From Anaeramoeba ignava (taxonomy: Eukaryota > Metamonada > Anaeramoebidae), in NCBI GenBank assembly GCA_028826165.1, contig JAPDFW010000103.1, positions 318,501-382,500 of the forward strand: a stretch of 64,000 bases of DNA, given 5' to 3'. The translations under genes were made by a program, and so were the position numbers. Within the stretch, counting starts at the first letter, position 1, and each line of letters begins with the position of its first letter. This document shows positions 11,270-22,989 of this stretch, piece after piece. A model generated the notes under the pieces. The model searched no databases and was not told the origin of the DNA. It saw only the letters and a list, made by a program, of their open reading frames with translations.

Positions 11270-14200
11270 ATGCAAACACAACTTCAAATGGTTGATTATG
11301 ATGGGAATTTCAATCCCAATTTATCAGAAGAACTTGAAAAATGGGAATTAGTTCGAAAAAGAAAAGATTATCATATAGTTTCAGTTGTTGGATGTCAAAG
11401 TAGTGGAAAAAGTACTTTATTTAATTTATTATTTCAAACAAATTTTCCAGTTATGGATTCAGATCAAGGACGAACACAGACAACAAAAGGAATATGGGTT
11501 GATAAGTCTACAAATGGAGAAATTTTAGTAATTGATGTTGAAGGAACAGATTCTTCAGAAAGAGGTGAAGAACATGAAGTAAATAAATTTTCTAACGAAT
11601 TTATAATTAAAATTTATCTATTGAATTTATAACGAAATTTATAATTAAAATTTATCTATTGAATTTAAAAACAATTTATCTATTAAATTTAAAAACAATT
11701 TATAATTAAAATTTATAATAAAATTTATAATAAAATTTACAATTAAATTTATAATTAAAACTATAATTAAAATTTATAATTAAAATTTATAACGAAATTT
11801 ATAATTGAATTTATAATTAAAATTAAAAACAATTTATCTATTAAATTTAAAAACAATTTATCTATTAAATTTATAATTGAAATTTATAATTAAAATTTAT
11901 AATTAAATTTATAATTAAAATTTATCTATTAAATTTATAATTATAATTAAAATTAAATTTATAATTAAAATTTATAATTAAAATTTATAATTAAAATTAA
12001 AAACAATTTACAATTAAATTTATAATAAAAATTTATCTATTAAATTTATAATTGAAATTTATAATTAAATTTATAATTAAAATTTATAATAAAATTTATA
12101 ACGAAATTTATAATTAAAATTCACAATTAAAACTAAAAACAATTTATAATTAAATTTATAATTAAAACTAAAAACAATTTATAATTAAAATTTATAATAA
12201 AATTTATAACGAAATTTATAATTATAATTAAAATTTATCTATTGAATTTATAATTAAATTTATAATTAAATTTAAAAACAATTTATAATAAAATTTATCT
12301 ATTGAAATTTATAATTAAAATTAAAAACAATTTATAATTAAATTTACAATTAAATTTACAATTAAATTTATAATTAAATTTATAATAAAATTATAATAAA
12401 ATTTACAATTAAAATTTATAATTAAAATTATAATTAAAATTTATCTATTAAATTTATCTATTAAATTAGCAATTTGCTCGTAAATCTGCTTTGTTTTCTT
12501 TTGCTTTGTCTGAAGTTTTAATTATTAATATGTGGATGCAAGATATTGGTAGATATAGTGCTGCTAACAAAAGTCTTTTAAAAACTGTTTTTGAAGTTCA
12601 TTTAGAATTGTTTTGTTCGGAAACGTAAATTTGTTTCTTTTTTTTTAGAATGTTATCTTATATTTTTTAAAAAAATTTTTTTTTTCTTTTTTGTGATTTT
12701 TAATTGAAAAATTTTTCAGATCAATTAAAAACTCAACAATTCAAATTCAAATTCAAATTAAAATTAAAATTATAAACTCAACAATTAAAATTAAAATTAA
12801 AATTAAAATTAAAATTATAAACTCAACAATTAAAATTAAAATTAAAATTAAAATTAAAATTAAAATTAAAATTCAAATTAAATAAAATTAAAATTAAAAT
12901 TAAAATTAAAATTAAAATTAAAATTAAAATTAAATTTAAAATTAAAATTTAAAATTAAAATTAAAATTAAAATTAAAAATTAAAATTAAAATTAAAATTT
13001 AAAATTAAAATTAAAATTAAAATTAAAATTAAAATTAAAATTAAAATTAAAATTAAAATTAAAATTTAAAATTAAAATTAAAATTAAAATTAAAATTAAA
13101 ATTAAAATTAAAATTAAAATTAAAAATTAAAATTAAAATTAAAATTAAAATTAAAAGTTCGAAAACATTTTTGTTATTCATTATTCGAGATCATACACTC
13201 ACACCATTAAATGTATTACAAGAACAAATTATGAAAGATGTGCATGAAATTTGGGTACAAATAGCCAAACCAGAAGAATTTTCCAAATCCAAAATTGAAG
13301 ATTTTTTCTCGATTGAAATTACATCATTACCACATAAAATTCATGAACCTGAAAAATTTAATGAAGGAATTGAATTATTGAAACCTAGATTTTTTAATCC
13401 TCAAACTGATAATTATTTGTTCCAAAAACAATTTTTTAAAGGAATTCCTATTGATGGATTTTCAAAATTTTCAGAATCAATTTGGAAAGTTATTCTTGAG
13501 AATAAAAATTTAGATATTCCTACTCAAAAACAAATGTTGTCTCTTTTTAGATGCACAGAAATTTCTGGTGAAGCTTTTTCGAAATTTAAAGAACAAGAAT
13601 TAATTCAAATTATTGAACCTTTAGAAAAAGTTAATTATCTTAAAGATTTTGGGAATCGTTGTGAAAAATTATTATTAAATTCTTTAGGTAATTTTTTTAA
13701 AAAAATATATTTAAATTCAAAAAATATATTTAAATTCATAAAATATATTTAAATTCAAAAAATATATTCAATTCAAATCAAAAAAAATATTTAAATTTAA
13801 ATTCAAAAATATATTTAAATTCAAAAAATATATTTAAATTCATAATATATTTAATTCAAAAATATATTTAAATTCAAAAAATATATTTAAATTCTAAAAT
13901 ATTTAAATTCAAAAAATATATTAAATTCATAAAATATATTCAATTCAAATCAAAAAATAAATTTAAATTCAAAAATATATTTAAATTGAAAAAATATATT
14001 AAATTCAAAATATATTTAAATTCAAAAATATATTTAAATTCATAAAATTTATCATTTAGAATTTTTTGATGAATCTACAAAAAGATACCAAAAAGAAGTT
14101 AGTGAAAAAACAAGAGAAGAATTAAGAGTCAAAATTATCGAAGAACTATTCAAACAATTTTCAATTCAAATGGTAAAAATCCAAGAACACATATGTAGTG

Positions 14201-16085
14201 AATTTAACAAAGAAATAGAAAAAGTAGTTCCAAAAGATCGACCACTAAAACAATTCTCTAGATTAATGAATGATATCAAAATTAAAACAACTTCTGAATT
14301 TGAAAGTCTTGGAAAATCATCTGTTTTTCAAACTTCAGGATGGGAAATTATTCAATTTTCTGAAAAAGTTATTAATGTTATTGTTTCTAGAATTAATAAG
14401 GAAAAAGAAAGAGGTGTTAAATTATTATTGAAAAAAGCTTTGGATTCTTTGGAAACAGAAATCAAAAAAGATATTCCTTTTCTTTTAGACCAAGCTTTTG
14501 AAAATATGTGGCAAAAAATTAGAGAAAAAATTGACCAAATTAGAAATTTATTAAACCCAAAAATGGAAGAATATTTACAAGGTTAATTGAAAACTCCATT
14601 TATAATTAAAATTAAAATTAAAATTAAAATTAAAATTAAAATTAAAATTAAAATTAAAATAATTAAAATTAAAATTAAAATAATTAAAATTAAAATTAAA
14701 ATTAAAATTAAAATTAAAATTAAAATTAAAATTAAAATTAAAATCAAAATTAAAATTAAAATTAAAATTAAAATTAAAATTAAAAAATTAAAATTAAAAT
14801 TAAAATTAAAATTAAAATTAAAATTAAAATTATAATTAAAAATTCAAATTTAAAATTAAAATTAAAATTTAAATTAAAATTAAAATTAAAATTAAAATAA
14901 TTAAAATTAAAATTATAATTATAATTAAAAAGGATTTGGGTTATTACAAGAAGAAAAAAAAGTATTTTATAAGCAATTCGAAGATAAATTAGTATCAATA
15001 ATTTCTAAAATGGTTTCTGAAGCTTCAAATTTTGTTCTTTTAAAAATGAAAAAACGATTTGATGAAAGATTTAGATATGATGAAAAAGGATTGCCAAGAG
15101 TTTGGAGACCAGAACATCCAATTTCCGAAATATTTCAAAGAGCAAAAAGACAAGTTAGAAATCAATTAAAAAAAAATTTATTTGAATTTTAAATTACAAA
15201 AAATTAAATTCAAAAAAAAATTATTTGAATTTTAAAAGGCACATATTGTTTTAGATCTATTTTCATATATAAGATTAACAGAAAATCCAACACCAAAACC
15301 AGAAGATATGATTATTCAAGAAAAAGAACAAAATAATATTCGAACAAATTTCGAAAAAGATGCTGAAAGAGCTTTTATTGAAGCACAATATATGCAAAAT
15401 TCAAACGTTACTAATTTCAAAATTCCTCCAATTTTTTGGATTATTTTCTTTGCTTTAAGTTACAATAAAATTATTTCTATAATGAAAAATCCACTTCTTG
15501 TCATGTTTTTGACTTTTATTGGAGCATTTGGTTATTTAGGTTATCGTTTAAATCTTCATAATATTCTTTCAAGGTAATTAAATTTAATAATTTAAATAAT
15601 TTAAATTGAAATTAAATTAAATATTAAATTGAATTATAAATTAAATATTAATTTAAATATTAAATTAAATTATAAATTGAATTATAAATTGAATTATAAA
15701 TTAAATTAAAATTAAATTAAATTATAAATTAAATATTAAATTGAATTTTAAATTAAATTATAAATTGAATTATAAATTGAATTATAAATTGAATCAATTC
15801 TCCAGATTTCTTGGGCCTACAATCATTCATACTTTAAATGATTTTTTTGGAATTTCTGTTAAAGAACCAGTTAATATTAAATTAGTTGATCCTTTTGCTA
15901 TTTCTGAAGAAACACCAAAACCTTTTGAAGAAACACCAAAACCTCCTAATTCTAATTCTAATGAAAATTCTAATGAAAATTCTAATGAAAATTCTAATGA
16001 AAATGATAATGATAATGATAATGATAATCTTCAAATTGAAAAAGAAGATGATAATATTCAACTCGAAAAAAATGATGATTGGTAG
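11270..16085 (+). CDS. SEY1: Sey1/RHD3-type ER membrane-fusion GTPase
   Basis: Dynamin-like GTPase that fuses ER tubules (Sey1p/RHD3, functional analogue of atlastin). Seven exons: 11270-11578, 12470-12624, 13158-13687, 14060-14581, 14933-15153, 15239-15573 and 15806-16085, giving about 783 residues (yeast 776). The G1 P-loop GCQSSGKST is at residues 41-49. [13 protein letters not shown] covers the switch II/G3 region and FIIRDHT is the G4-like RD motif. A helical middle region follows. Two hydrophobic spans (about residues 640-685) form the membrane hairpin, and the C-terminal tail is acidic and Asn-rich. I chose ATG 11270 because it matches family starts; an in-frame ATG at 11213 would add 19 non-conserved residues. 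The introns are packed with AT repeats. The P-loop carries no intein. Confidence 0.92.
11579..12469 (+). repeat. SEY1 intron 1 repeat
   Basis: This 891-base intron is composed of AATTTATAATTAAA units varied with TTATCTATTAAA and AAAACAATTTATA. The pattern differs from that of the neighbouring introns. Confidence 0.8.
12625..13157 (+). repeat. SEY1 intron 2 AAAATT repeat
   Basis: After about 100 bases of mixed T-rich sequence the intron becomes nearly pure AAAATT hexamers up to the AAAAG acceptor. Confidence 0.8.
13688..14059 (+). repeat. SEY1 intron 3 repeat
   Basis: The intron is a degenerate tandem array of TTTAAATTCAAAAAATATA-like units of about 18-20 bases, ending at ATTTAG. Confidence 0.8.
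14582..14932 (+). repeat. SEY1 intron 4 AAAATT repeat
   Basis: The intron starts GTTAAT and is then almost only AAAATT hexamers. Because six is a multiple of three these give long spurious open frames (KIKIKI on plus, ILILIL on minus). Confidence 0.85.
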
Positions 16086-16358
16086 AAATTAATTAATTAG
16101 TTAATTAATTAGTTAGATTCAAAACAAACTCTTTTTTTTTCTTAGAAAAAATTTTTCTTTTAATTTTTCTTTTGATTTTCTTTTGATTTTTCTTTTGATT
16201 TTTCTTTTGTTTTCCTTTTCTTTTCAGAAAGAAGAAAAATAATTTCAAATTCCACTTTTCTAAATTCAGAACAAAATAATAATTGTTTTTTTTTTCTTAA
16301 ATTTGCCTTTTTTTAAATTTGTAAAGAAAAAACCAAAACAAAATTAAAAGAAAATTAA

Positions 16359-17231
16359 TTATTTTTTTTGTAAAAAATTTAATAAATGATCCAAAGCTTC
16401 TTGAGCATTTCCGTTACATAATTGGACAGCTTGGATTAATTGTTCTGAAGGTGGAAATCCCATATTAACAATATCAACAAAAGTTTTACGAAATTTTGGA
16501 TCTAATTCCTTTATCATATGTTCTGTCTTTTTTGCTAAAATATTTGGAGAATTTATATCAAATTCAAAAGCAAATTGTAACAAAGAAGATTCCAAATTAA
16601 GATCAGAAAAAGTTTTTGAATTTTTTTTATAAGACAAAACAAAATCCATAAATAATTTGGCAATTTCGGTTATTTTCGGTGTGTCTTTCCATTCTGAGAT
16701 ATTTTTGTCTTTGAGAATTGATGATTGAACTAAATTCACAAAGGAATCCAAATCAGGAATTTTCGATTCAAAGATTTCTTTGATTTTTTGAAGAAAGATT
16801 CCAGAATTTGAATCGAACCATTTTTGGATTCTTTCATCAAAAAAGGAAGTAGTAATGTTTTTTATATAATTTGCCGTTAAGGTTTTTAAACTGCCTAAAT
16901 CAACTGGAGGGAATAAATTTGATTCAACTGAAAATTTTGCAATTTTTTCTAATTGACTTTTGTCATCAACTACATAAAGATAAAGAATCTTGTTTTTTTC
17001 TGTTTTTATGCTTGAAATTGCTTCCCAAAGATTCCCTTCATTTGAAATTTCTTTCCATTGTTTTTCTTCAGTTTTTTGATAAATTATTTTCTTTTGATTT
17101 GAATTTAATGCTTTATCATTTTCACACATTTTGTTAATAAGTTTTATTAAAAAAGCAAATGAAACATCTTGTGGAAGAGCAAATCGTCGCAAAACAGAAG
17201 GTGTTTTAATTTTAAATCTTATTTTTTCCAT
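16359..17231 (-). CDS. PB1-UBA domain protein
   Basis: A single-exon gene of 290 residues. The N-terminal 95 or so residues (KIRFKIKTPSVLRRFALP, then NKILYLYVVDD) look like a PB1 fold. The C-terminus (about 248-288, FVDIVNMGFPPSEQLIQAVQ then NGNAQEALDHLL) is a good ubiquitin-associated domain with the MGF loop. The same PB1...UBA order occurs in p62/NBR1 autophagy receptors, but this protein lacks a ZZ finger and I see no convincing LIR motif. The middle 150 residues are helical and unassigned. A ubiquitin-binding adaptor role is inference. The gene is tail-to-tail with SEY1 and lies upstream of AHCY only by position. Confidence 0.75.
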   Translation of the reverse strand: MEKIRFKIKTPSVLRRFALPQDVSFAFLIKLINKMCENDKALNSNQKKIIYQKTEEKQWKEISNEGNLWEAISSIKTEKNKILYLYVVDDKSQLEKIAKFSVESNLFPPVDLGSLKTLTANYIKNITTSFFDERIQKWFDSNSGIFLQKIKEIFESKIPDLDSFVNLVQSSILKDKNISEWKDTPKITEIAKLFMDFVLSYKKNSKTFSDLNLESSLLQFAFEFDINSPNILAKKTEHMIKELDPKFRKTFVDIVNMGFPPSEQLIQAVQLCNGNAQEALDHLLNFLQKK

Positions 17232-17429
17232 TAATAAATGAAATTTTTGAAAATCAAAAATGAAAAAAATAAAAAAGAATTTAATTTTTTTAATTTTTTT
17301 AATTTTTTTAATTTTTTATTTTTAATTTTAATTTTGGATCAAATCTTTTTTTTTATTGTAAAAGAAGAAAAAAGGGAAAAGAAAAAAGTAAAAAAATGGA
17401 ATCTTTTTGAAAGAAAAAAAATTTTTTTT

Positions 17430-20400
17430 TTAATATCGATAATTTTCTGATTTAAATGGACCTTCAATTGGGATTTCAAGATACTTTGATTGTTCCTCAG
17501 TTAATGCTTCTAATTCAATTCCCAAATGACCTAAATGAAGACGAGCAACTTTTTCATCCAAATGTTTTGGAAGATTATAAACTTTCTTCTCCAATTTACC
17601 TTTTTGTTCGACAAGCATAAGTTGAGCAAGAACTTGATTTGAAAATGAAAAAGACATAACAAAACTTGGATGACCAGTTGCACATCCTAAATTAAGAAGT
17701 CTTCCTTCAGCAAGAACATGAACACCATGTCCATCTTTAAAGACAAATCGATCGTATTGAGGTTTAATGTTTTCTCTAACAACATCTGGATCTTGATAAA
17801 GTCCATCCATATCAATTTCGTGATCAAAATCTAAAAAAAAATAATTTAAATTCATTTTTTAATTCAAATTTAATTTTTAATTTAATTTTAAATTCATTTT
17901 TAATTTAAATTTAAATCCATTTTAAATTTAAATTCAATTTTTAATTTTAAATTCATTTTTAATTCATTTTTAAATTTAAATCCATTTTTAATTTTAAATT
18001 CATTTTTAAATTTAAATCCATTTTTAATTTTAAATTCATTTTTAAATTTAAATTCATTTTTCAATTTTAAATCCATTTTTAAATTTTAAATCCATTTTTA
18101 ATTTTAAATTCATTTTTAATTTTTAATTTAAATTCATTTTTGATTTTAAATTCATTTTTAAATTCATTTTTTAATTTAAATCCATTTTTTAATTCATTTT
18201 TGATTTTAAATTCATTTTTAAATTCATTTTTGATTTTAAATTCATTTTTAATTTTAAATTCATTTTTAAATTTAAATTCATTTTTAATTTTAAATTCATT
18301 TTTAAATTTAAATTCATTTTTAAATTTAATTTCATTTTTGATTTTAAATTCATTTTTAAATTTTAAATCCATTTTTAATTTTAATTTCATTTTTTAATTT
18401 AAATTCATTTTTAAATTCATTTTTAAATTCATTTTTAATTTAATTTTTAAATTTTAAATTCATTTTTAATTTTAAATTCATTTTTAATTTTAAATTCATT
18501 TTTAATTTTAAATTCATTTTTAAATTTAAATTCATTTTTAATTTTAAATTCATTTTTAATTTTAAATTCATTTTTAATTTTAAATTTAAATTCATTTTTA
18601 ATTTTAAATTCTTTTTTGATTTTAAATTCATACGCCCAATATTTCCTACAATCGCTCCATCTTTCATTTGTCTCATATGATCAATTGTAACAACCTTTTT
18701 GCATCCTGTGCAAGTTACAAAAATATCTGCAGTTTTAACTAAACTATTCATTTTTCTGACTTCAAAACCATCCATAGCAGCTTGCAAAGCGCAAATAGGG
18801 TCAATTTCAGTAACAACAACTCTAGCACCTTTTTTTTTATTGGATATTTGAGGAAAATTTTTTGAAATTTTCAGAATTAAAAAAGAAAAAGAAGAAAAAT
18901 TAAAGATAAAAAAAAAAGTACCTTGACCACGCATTGCTTCAGCACAACCTTTTCCAACATCACCATAACCAGCAATCACAACAGTCTTTCCTCCGATCAT
19001 AACGTCTGTAGCTCTCATGATTCCATCTGGAAGGGAGTGTCTGCATCCATAAGTATTATCGAATTTACTTTTTGTAACTGAATTATTGACATCAATTGCT
19101 GGGAAAAGAAGTGTTTTTTTCTTTTCCATTTGCTCTAAACGATGAACACCTGTTGTTGTTTCTTCAGAACATCCATAGACTTCATCCACAATTTTATGCC
19201 AATATTTTGGATCTTTCTCGTAAATTTCTAAAAGAACTGTAAAAATGGCTTTTTCTTCTCTGTTTTTTCCTTTGCTTGGATCCGGTGCTATTTCTTTCTC
19301 TTCAAAAAGATATCCTTGGTGGATAAGAAGTGTTGCATCTCCTCCATCATCTACAATACAATTTGGTCCTTTTCCATCTCCAAAATCTAATGCTTTTGCT
19401 GTGTATTCCCAATATTCTTCAACACTTTCTCCTTTCCATGCAAAAATTGGTACTCCTTCAGGTTTTTCTGGTGTTCCATTTTTTCCGACAACAATTGCTG
19501 CAGCTGCTGGATCCTAATTTTTATTCAATTCAATTTAATATTTAATTTAATATTCAATTTAATATTCAATTTAATATTCAATTTAATATTTAATTTAATA
19601 TTCAATTTAATATTCAATTTAATATTCAATTTAATATTTAATTTAATATTCAATTTAATATTTAATTTAACATTCAATTTAATATTCAATTTAATATTCA
19701 ACATTCAATATTCAATTTAATTTAATATTCAATATTCAATTTAATATTCAATTTAATTTTTAATTCAATATTTAATATTCAATTTAATATTTAATTTAAA
19801 ATTCAATTTAATATTTAATTCAATTTTAATATTCAATTCAATTCAATGTTCAATATAATTTAATATTTTAATATTTAATTTTAATATTTAATTTAATATT
19901 TAATATTCAATATTTAATATTTAATATTCAATATTTAATATTTAATATTTAATTTAATTCAATATTCAATATTCAATTTAATTTAATTTAATATTCAATT
20001 TAATTTAATTTAATATTTAATTTAATTTAATTTAATATTTAAGGTGGAGTCATCAGTGAAAATTTTTCTTAACTTTTTTGTTATTTCATCAATAAACAAA
20101 CAAAAAAACAAATCTATCTAATTTTTTATTTTTAATATTAAAAATGTTTTCTCAAGATCTAGATCAAAATTAAAAAAAAAATTTTTTTTCAAGCTCAATT
20201 CTTGATCAGTTTTGATCCTCTTTTTAATTGAAAATAAGTGTAAAAATTCAAATTGAGGGAAATTGAAATCATTTTTTTCTTTTGCAAATTTTAAAATGGG
20301 TAAAAGAAAGCAACCATGCTGTGTCTGTGGCTATTGGTTTGAGAATTACTGGAATCGACCAGATACAATAATAATTTCACTTGATTTTGAAAAATTTGAA

Positions 20401-22814
20401 TCACCATTCATATGTCAAGGATGCTACAGAACCAATTATAGAATGGTAAGTTTAATCGGGAAAAAGTGAGGAAAAGTGAAACAAAGAGTTTAGACGATTT
20501 GTTCAAGTTGAGGAAAGAAGATTTCATACAAAAAAAATCAGCCCCAACCAGCCCCACTTGAGCAAAGTGAAAAAATTAACGGTCCTTATTGATTTTTTTT
20601 CTTTTTTTTCTTAATAAAAAATTATTTCATCTACAAAAATCAAAATTAAATCAAGAAGTTATTTTAAAATTGAAGAAACCTCTCTTTTGCAATTTTAAGA
20701 ATTTTTTATAAGTAAAACTCTTTTCAAAATAAATGTAAATTTATGTTTTTAATTTAAATTTGTCTTTCAAAAATTATCAAATTATGAAAAAGAAGTTGAA
20801 ACTGAAACTGAGAGTAGAATAAAAAAAGAAACAAAATGAAATTCTCATATCTTAGTTGTTTTTATTACAAATTTTCTTTTCAATTTTATTGAATTTTTTT
20901 TTTCATTTAACGTCAACTAATTTTGTTTTGGTTTTTATAGTTAAAAAAGAAGAGAAAAGCCAAATGAAAATAAGGATCAAATTCAAGAAAAGGAAAAACT
21001 AATAATATAATTGATCCAGAATGGAAAAACTAATGTAACACCTCAACAAGTTGTTGTGGCGAGTTTAATGTCAGGTTTGTTTTACTCACAATACTCCATG
21101 GTTTTCCTTATTGGGAATAGAAATTGTTAGTGAAACACAATTTAACAGAATTTGTCGAGATTATGGGAATGATATCCAATACTTATTAGATCAAGCACTT
21201 GATTTCAATCGACAATGTGCTAAAAAATCATTCAACCCAAAGTGTAGATCTTTATTGATTTTTAGCGAGTAACTTGAAAGAGCTCAAAATTGCTCTTTTG
21301 ATGGAGGATGGTCACATAGAGGATGGAAAGCAAGAGAATCATCTACCATATTTTTTGATGTAGATCAGAATTCTATTTTTGATGTTATTCATGTAACTCG
21401 CAGGCAAGGGTATAAAGGATTTTCTAATCAAATGGAAAAAGAAGCAGTAAACAGATTTGGACAAAAATGGAAAGATAAAATAACACTCCACACATTAATT
21501 CATGATAATTGTAAAAATATAAAATCAGTTGTTCAAGGATATTGGCCCAAAGTTCAAGAACAATTAGATGTTTCCCATTATGGAAAAAATATTCGAAAAA
21601 AAATTGAAAAATCTGGAAAAAAATTTCATTCACTGGAAGGAAAAGGTCAGAGTGTGAAGAACTGGTTTCGTTCATCGATCGAAAGTAGCAATGGAGATGT
21701 GAAAAGATTTAATGAATTGATGCAGTTGGGAGTGAACCATTATGAAAATAAGAATCATGACCATTGTAGTCAATGTAAACAGAAAAAGCAAAATCCAAAT
21801 TATTGGATTAGTGACCCAAATGAACAAAAAGAGTTTGAACGGCACATTGAAAATATCATAAAAGATTCAGACAAAATAATTGGTGGTTATAACACAAACT
21901 CTTGCGAATCTTTTTTTAGTTCAAAAACAAAGTATATTCCAAAAAGGATAAATGCCCCGTCCCAGTATGAATTTCGCGTCAATATGGCGGTACTTGATCG
22001 AGAATGTCCAGCATGGAGAGAATTGTTAAGTGAGCAATGGGGATGGAAGATTCCAGAAGTATTTTATAATATACAAAAAAGAAAAGATCAAAAGAAACAA
22101 CATAAACAAAACTCCCAAAAATTACAAAAAAACAAGAAAAATAATCAAAAATAAAATTTATCAAAGATCTTTATTTTAGTTTTTTGTTTTCCAAAAAAAA
22201 ATATTATTAAATGAAAAAAAATCCAAAAATGAATTATGATGTCTCCCCCTTAATATTCAATTCAATATTCAACTTAATATTTAATATTCAATATTCAATT
22301 TAATATTCAATTTAATTTAATATTCAACTTAATATTAAATATTCAATTTAATTTTTAATTTAATATTTAATTTAATATTCAATTTAATATTCAATTTAAT
22401 ATTCAATTTAATATTCAATTTAATATTTAATTTAATATTCAATTTAATTTAATATTTAATATTCAATTTAATTTAATTCAATATTTAATTTAATATTCAA
22501 TATTCAATTTGGTTTTAAATAAATGATCTTAAACATACCTGTGTACTGAAAATATTACAACTGCACCATCTCAGACTTGCTCCCAATTCAACTAATGTTT
22601 CAATTAAACACGCAGTCTGAATTGTCATATGAAGTGAACCTGTAAGTCTAATACCAGACAAAGGCTTTTTATCAGCATATTCGTTACGAATAGACATTAA
22701 TCCTGGCATTTCCTTTTCTGCTAAATCAAGTTCTTTACGCCCAAGCTTATAACTATTAATATCCTTTATAATATAAGGAAAGGGTGTTTGTCCAATACAT
22801 AATTTATTTTCCAT
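17430..22814 (-). CDS. AHCY: S-adenosylhomocysteine hydrolase
   Basis: NAD-dependent enzyme that splits S-adenosylhomocysteine into adenosine and homocysteine, keeping methylation reactions running. Four exons on the minus strand: 22539-22814, 18922-19513, 18634-18828 and 17430-17830, giving 487 residues in phase; each junction restores conserved sequence ([33 protein letters not shown]). Visible motifs: [12 protein letters not shown], the substrate-site VTKSKFDN, the Rossmann loop [21 protein letters not shown] and the C-terminal ENYRY. About 40 residues more than the human enzyme are present between the DDGGD and CSEETTTG motifs, as in plant and many bacterial enzymes. Intron 1 is about 3 kb and hosts a transposon relic on the opposite strand. 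Confidence 0.95.
17831..18633 (-). repeat. AHCY intron 3 repeat
   Basis: The intron is made of units close to TTTTTAAATTTAAATTCA and TTTTTAATTTTAAATTCA, repeated with small indels over 800 bases. Confidence 0.85.
19514..20038 (-). repeat. AHCY intron 1 repeat, 3' part
   Basis: The array is TTTAATATTCAA units of about 12 bases. The same unit resumes at 22254-22500 on the other side of the transposon, showing that the element inserted into a pre-existing array. Confidence 0.85.
20043..22249 (+). mobile_element. Kolobok-like DNA transposon (degenerate) in AHCY intron
   Basis: A 2.2-kb block of unique sequence sits inside the TTTAATATTCAA array. Its ends form short inverted repeats: GGTGGAGTCATCA at 20043 and, reading inward from 22249, GGGGGAGACATCA (11 of 13 identical). 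Both ends are flanked by TTAA (20039-20042 and 22250-22253), the target duplication used by Kolobok and piggyBac elements. The surrounding array contains many TTAA, so the duplication alone is weak evidence; the inverted ends and the transposase content support it. It runs antisense to AHCY. Confidence 0.8.
20296..22154 (+). pseudogene. Kolobok-like transposase, disrupted
   Basis: Exon 1 (20296-20447) starts [15 protein letters not shown], carries a CxxC...CxxC zinc-binding pair and ends at a perfect GTAAGT donor. Further on, [13 protein letters not shown] near 21040 is followed by a one-base frame change. Then comes [20 protein letters not shown], an in-frame TAA at about 21269-21271, and an open region 21272-22154 with DGGWSHRG, a second Asp block ([22 protein letters not shown]) and [19 protein letters not shown]. 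The order of acidic motifs and the KYxPKR block match Kolobok-type DDE/D transposases. The frame change and stop indicate a dead copy unless they are assembly errors. The exon structure between 20448 and 21030 is unresolved. Confidence 0.75.
22254..22538 (-). repeat. AHCY intron 1 repeat, 5' part
   Basis: TTTAATATTCAA units adjoin the AHCY exon 1 donor (GTATGT on the minus strand). This is the same family as 19514-20038. Confidence 0.8.
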
Positions 22815-22989
22815 TTTTATTTATTTATTTATTTATTATTGCTTTTTCAAAAATGAAAAAATGAAAAAATGAAAAAATGAAAAAAAAATTTTTCTTTTAA
22901 AAAAAAAAACACGTAAACATTAAATCTAATAAAAATAAAAAATTATTATTAATGTTTGTTTTGTTTTTTGTTTTTTGTTTTTTGGAAAT

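Noticed and set aside
11385-11420. Possible intein in the SEY1 P-loop
   Set aside because: [14 protein letters not shown] is uninterrupted; only kinesin carries an insertion at GK^T.
20447-21030. Additional complete transposase exons
   Set aside because: Splice sites and coding frames in this stretch could not be reconciled, so only the clear parts were described.
21045-21140. An intron (GTTTGT...AATAG) that would hide the transposase frame change
   Set aside because: It would remove residues that fit the conserved family pattern ([13 protein letters not shown]), so a true frame change is more likely.
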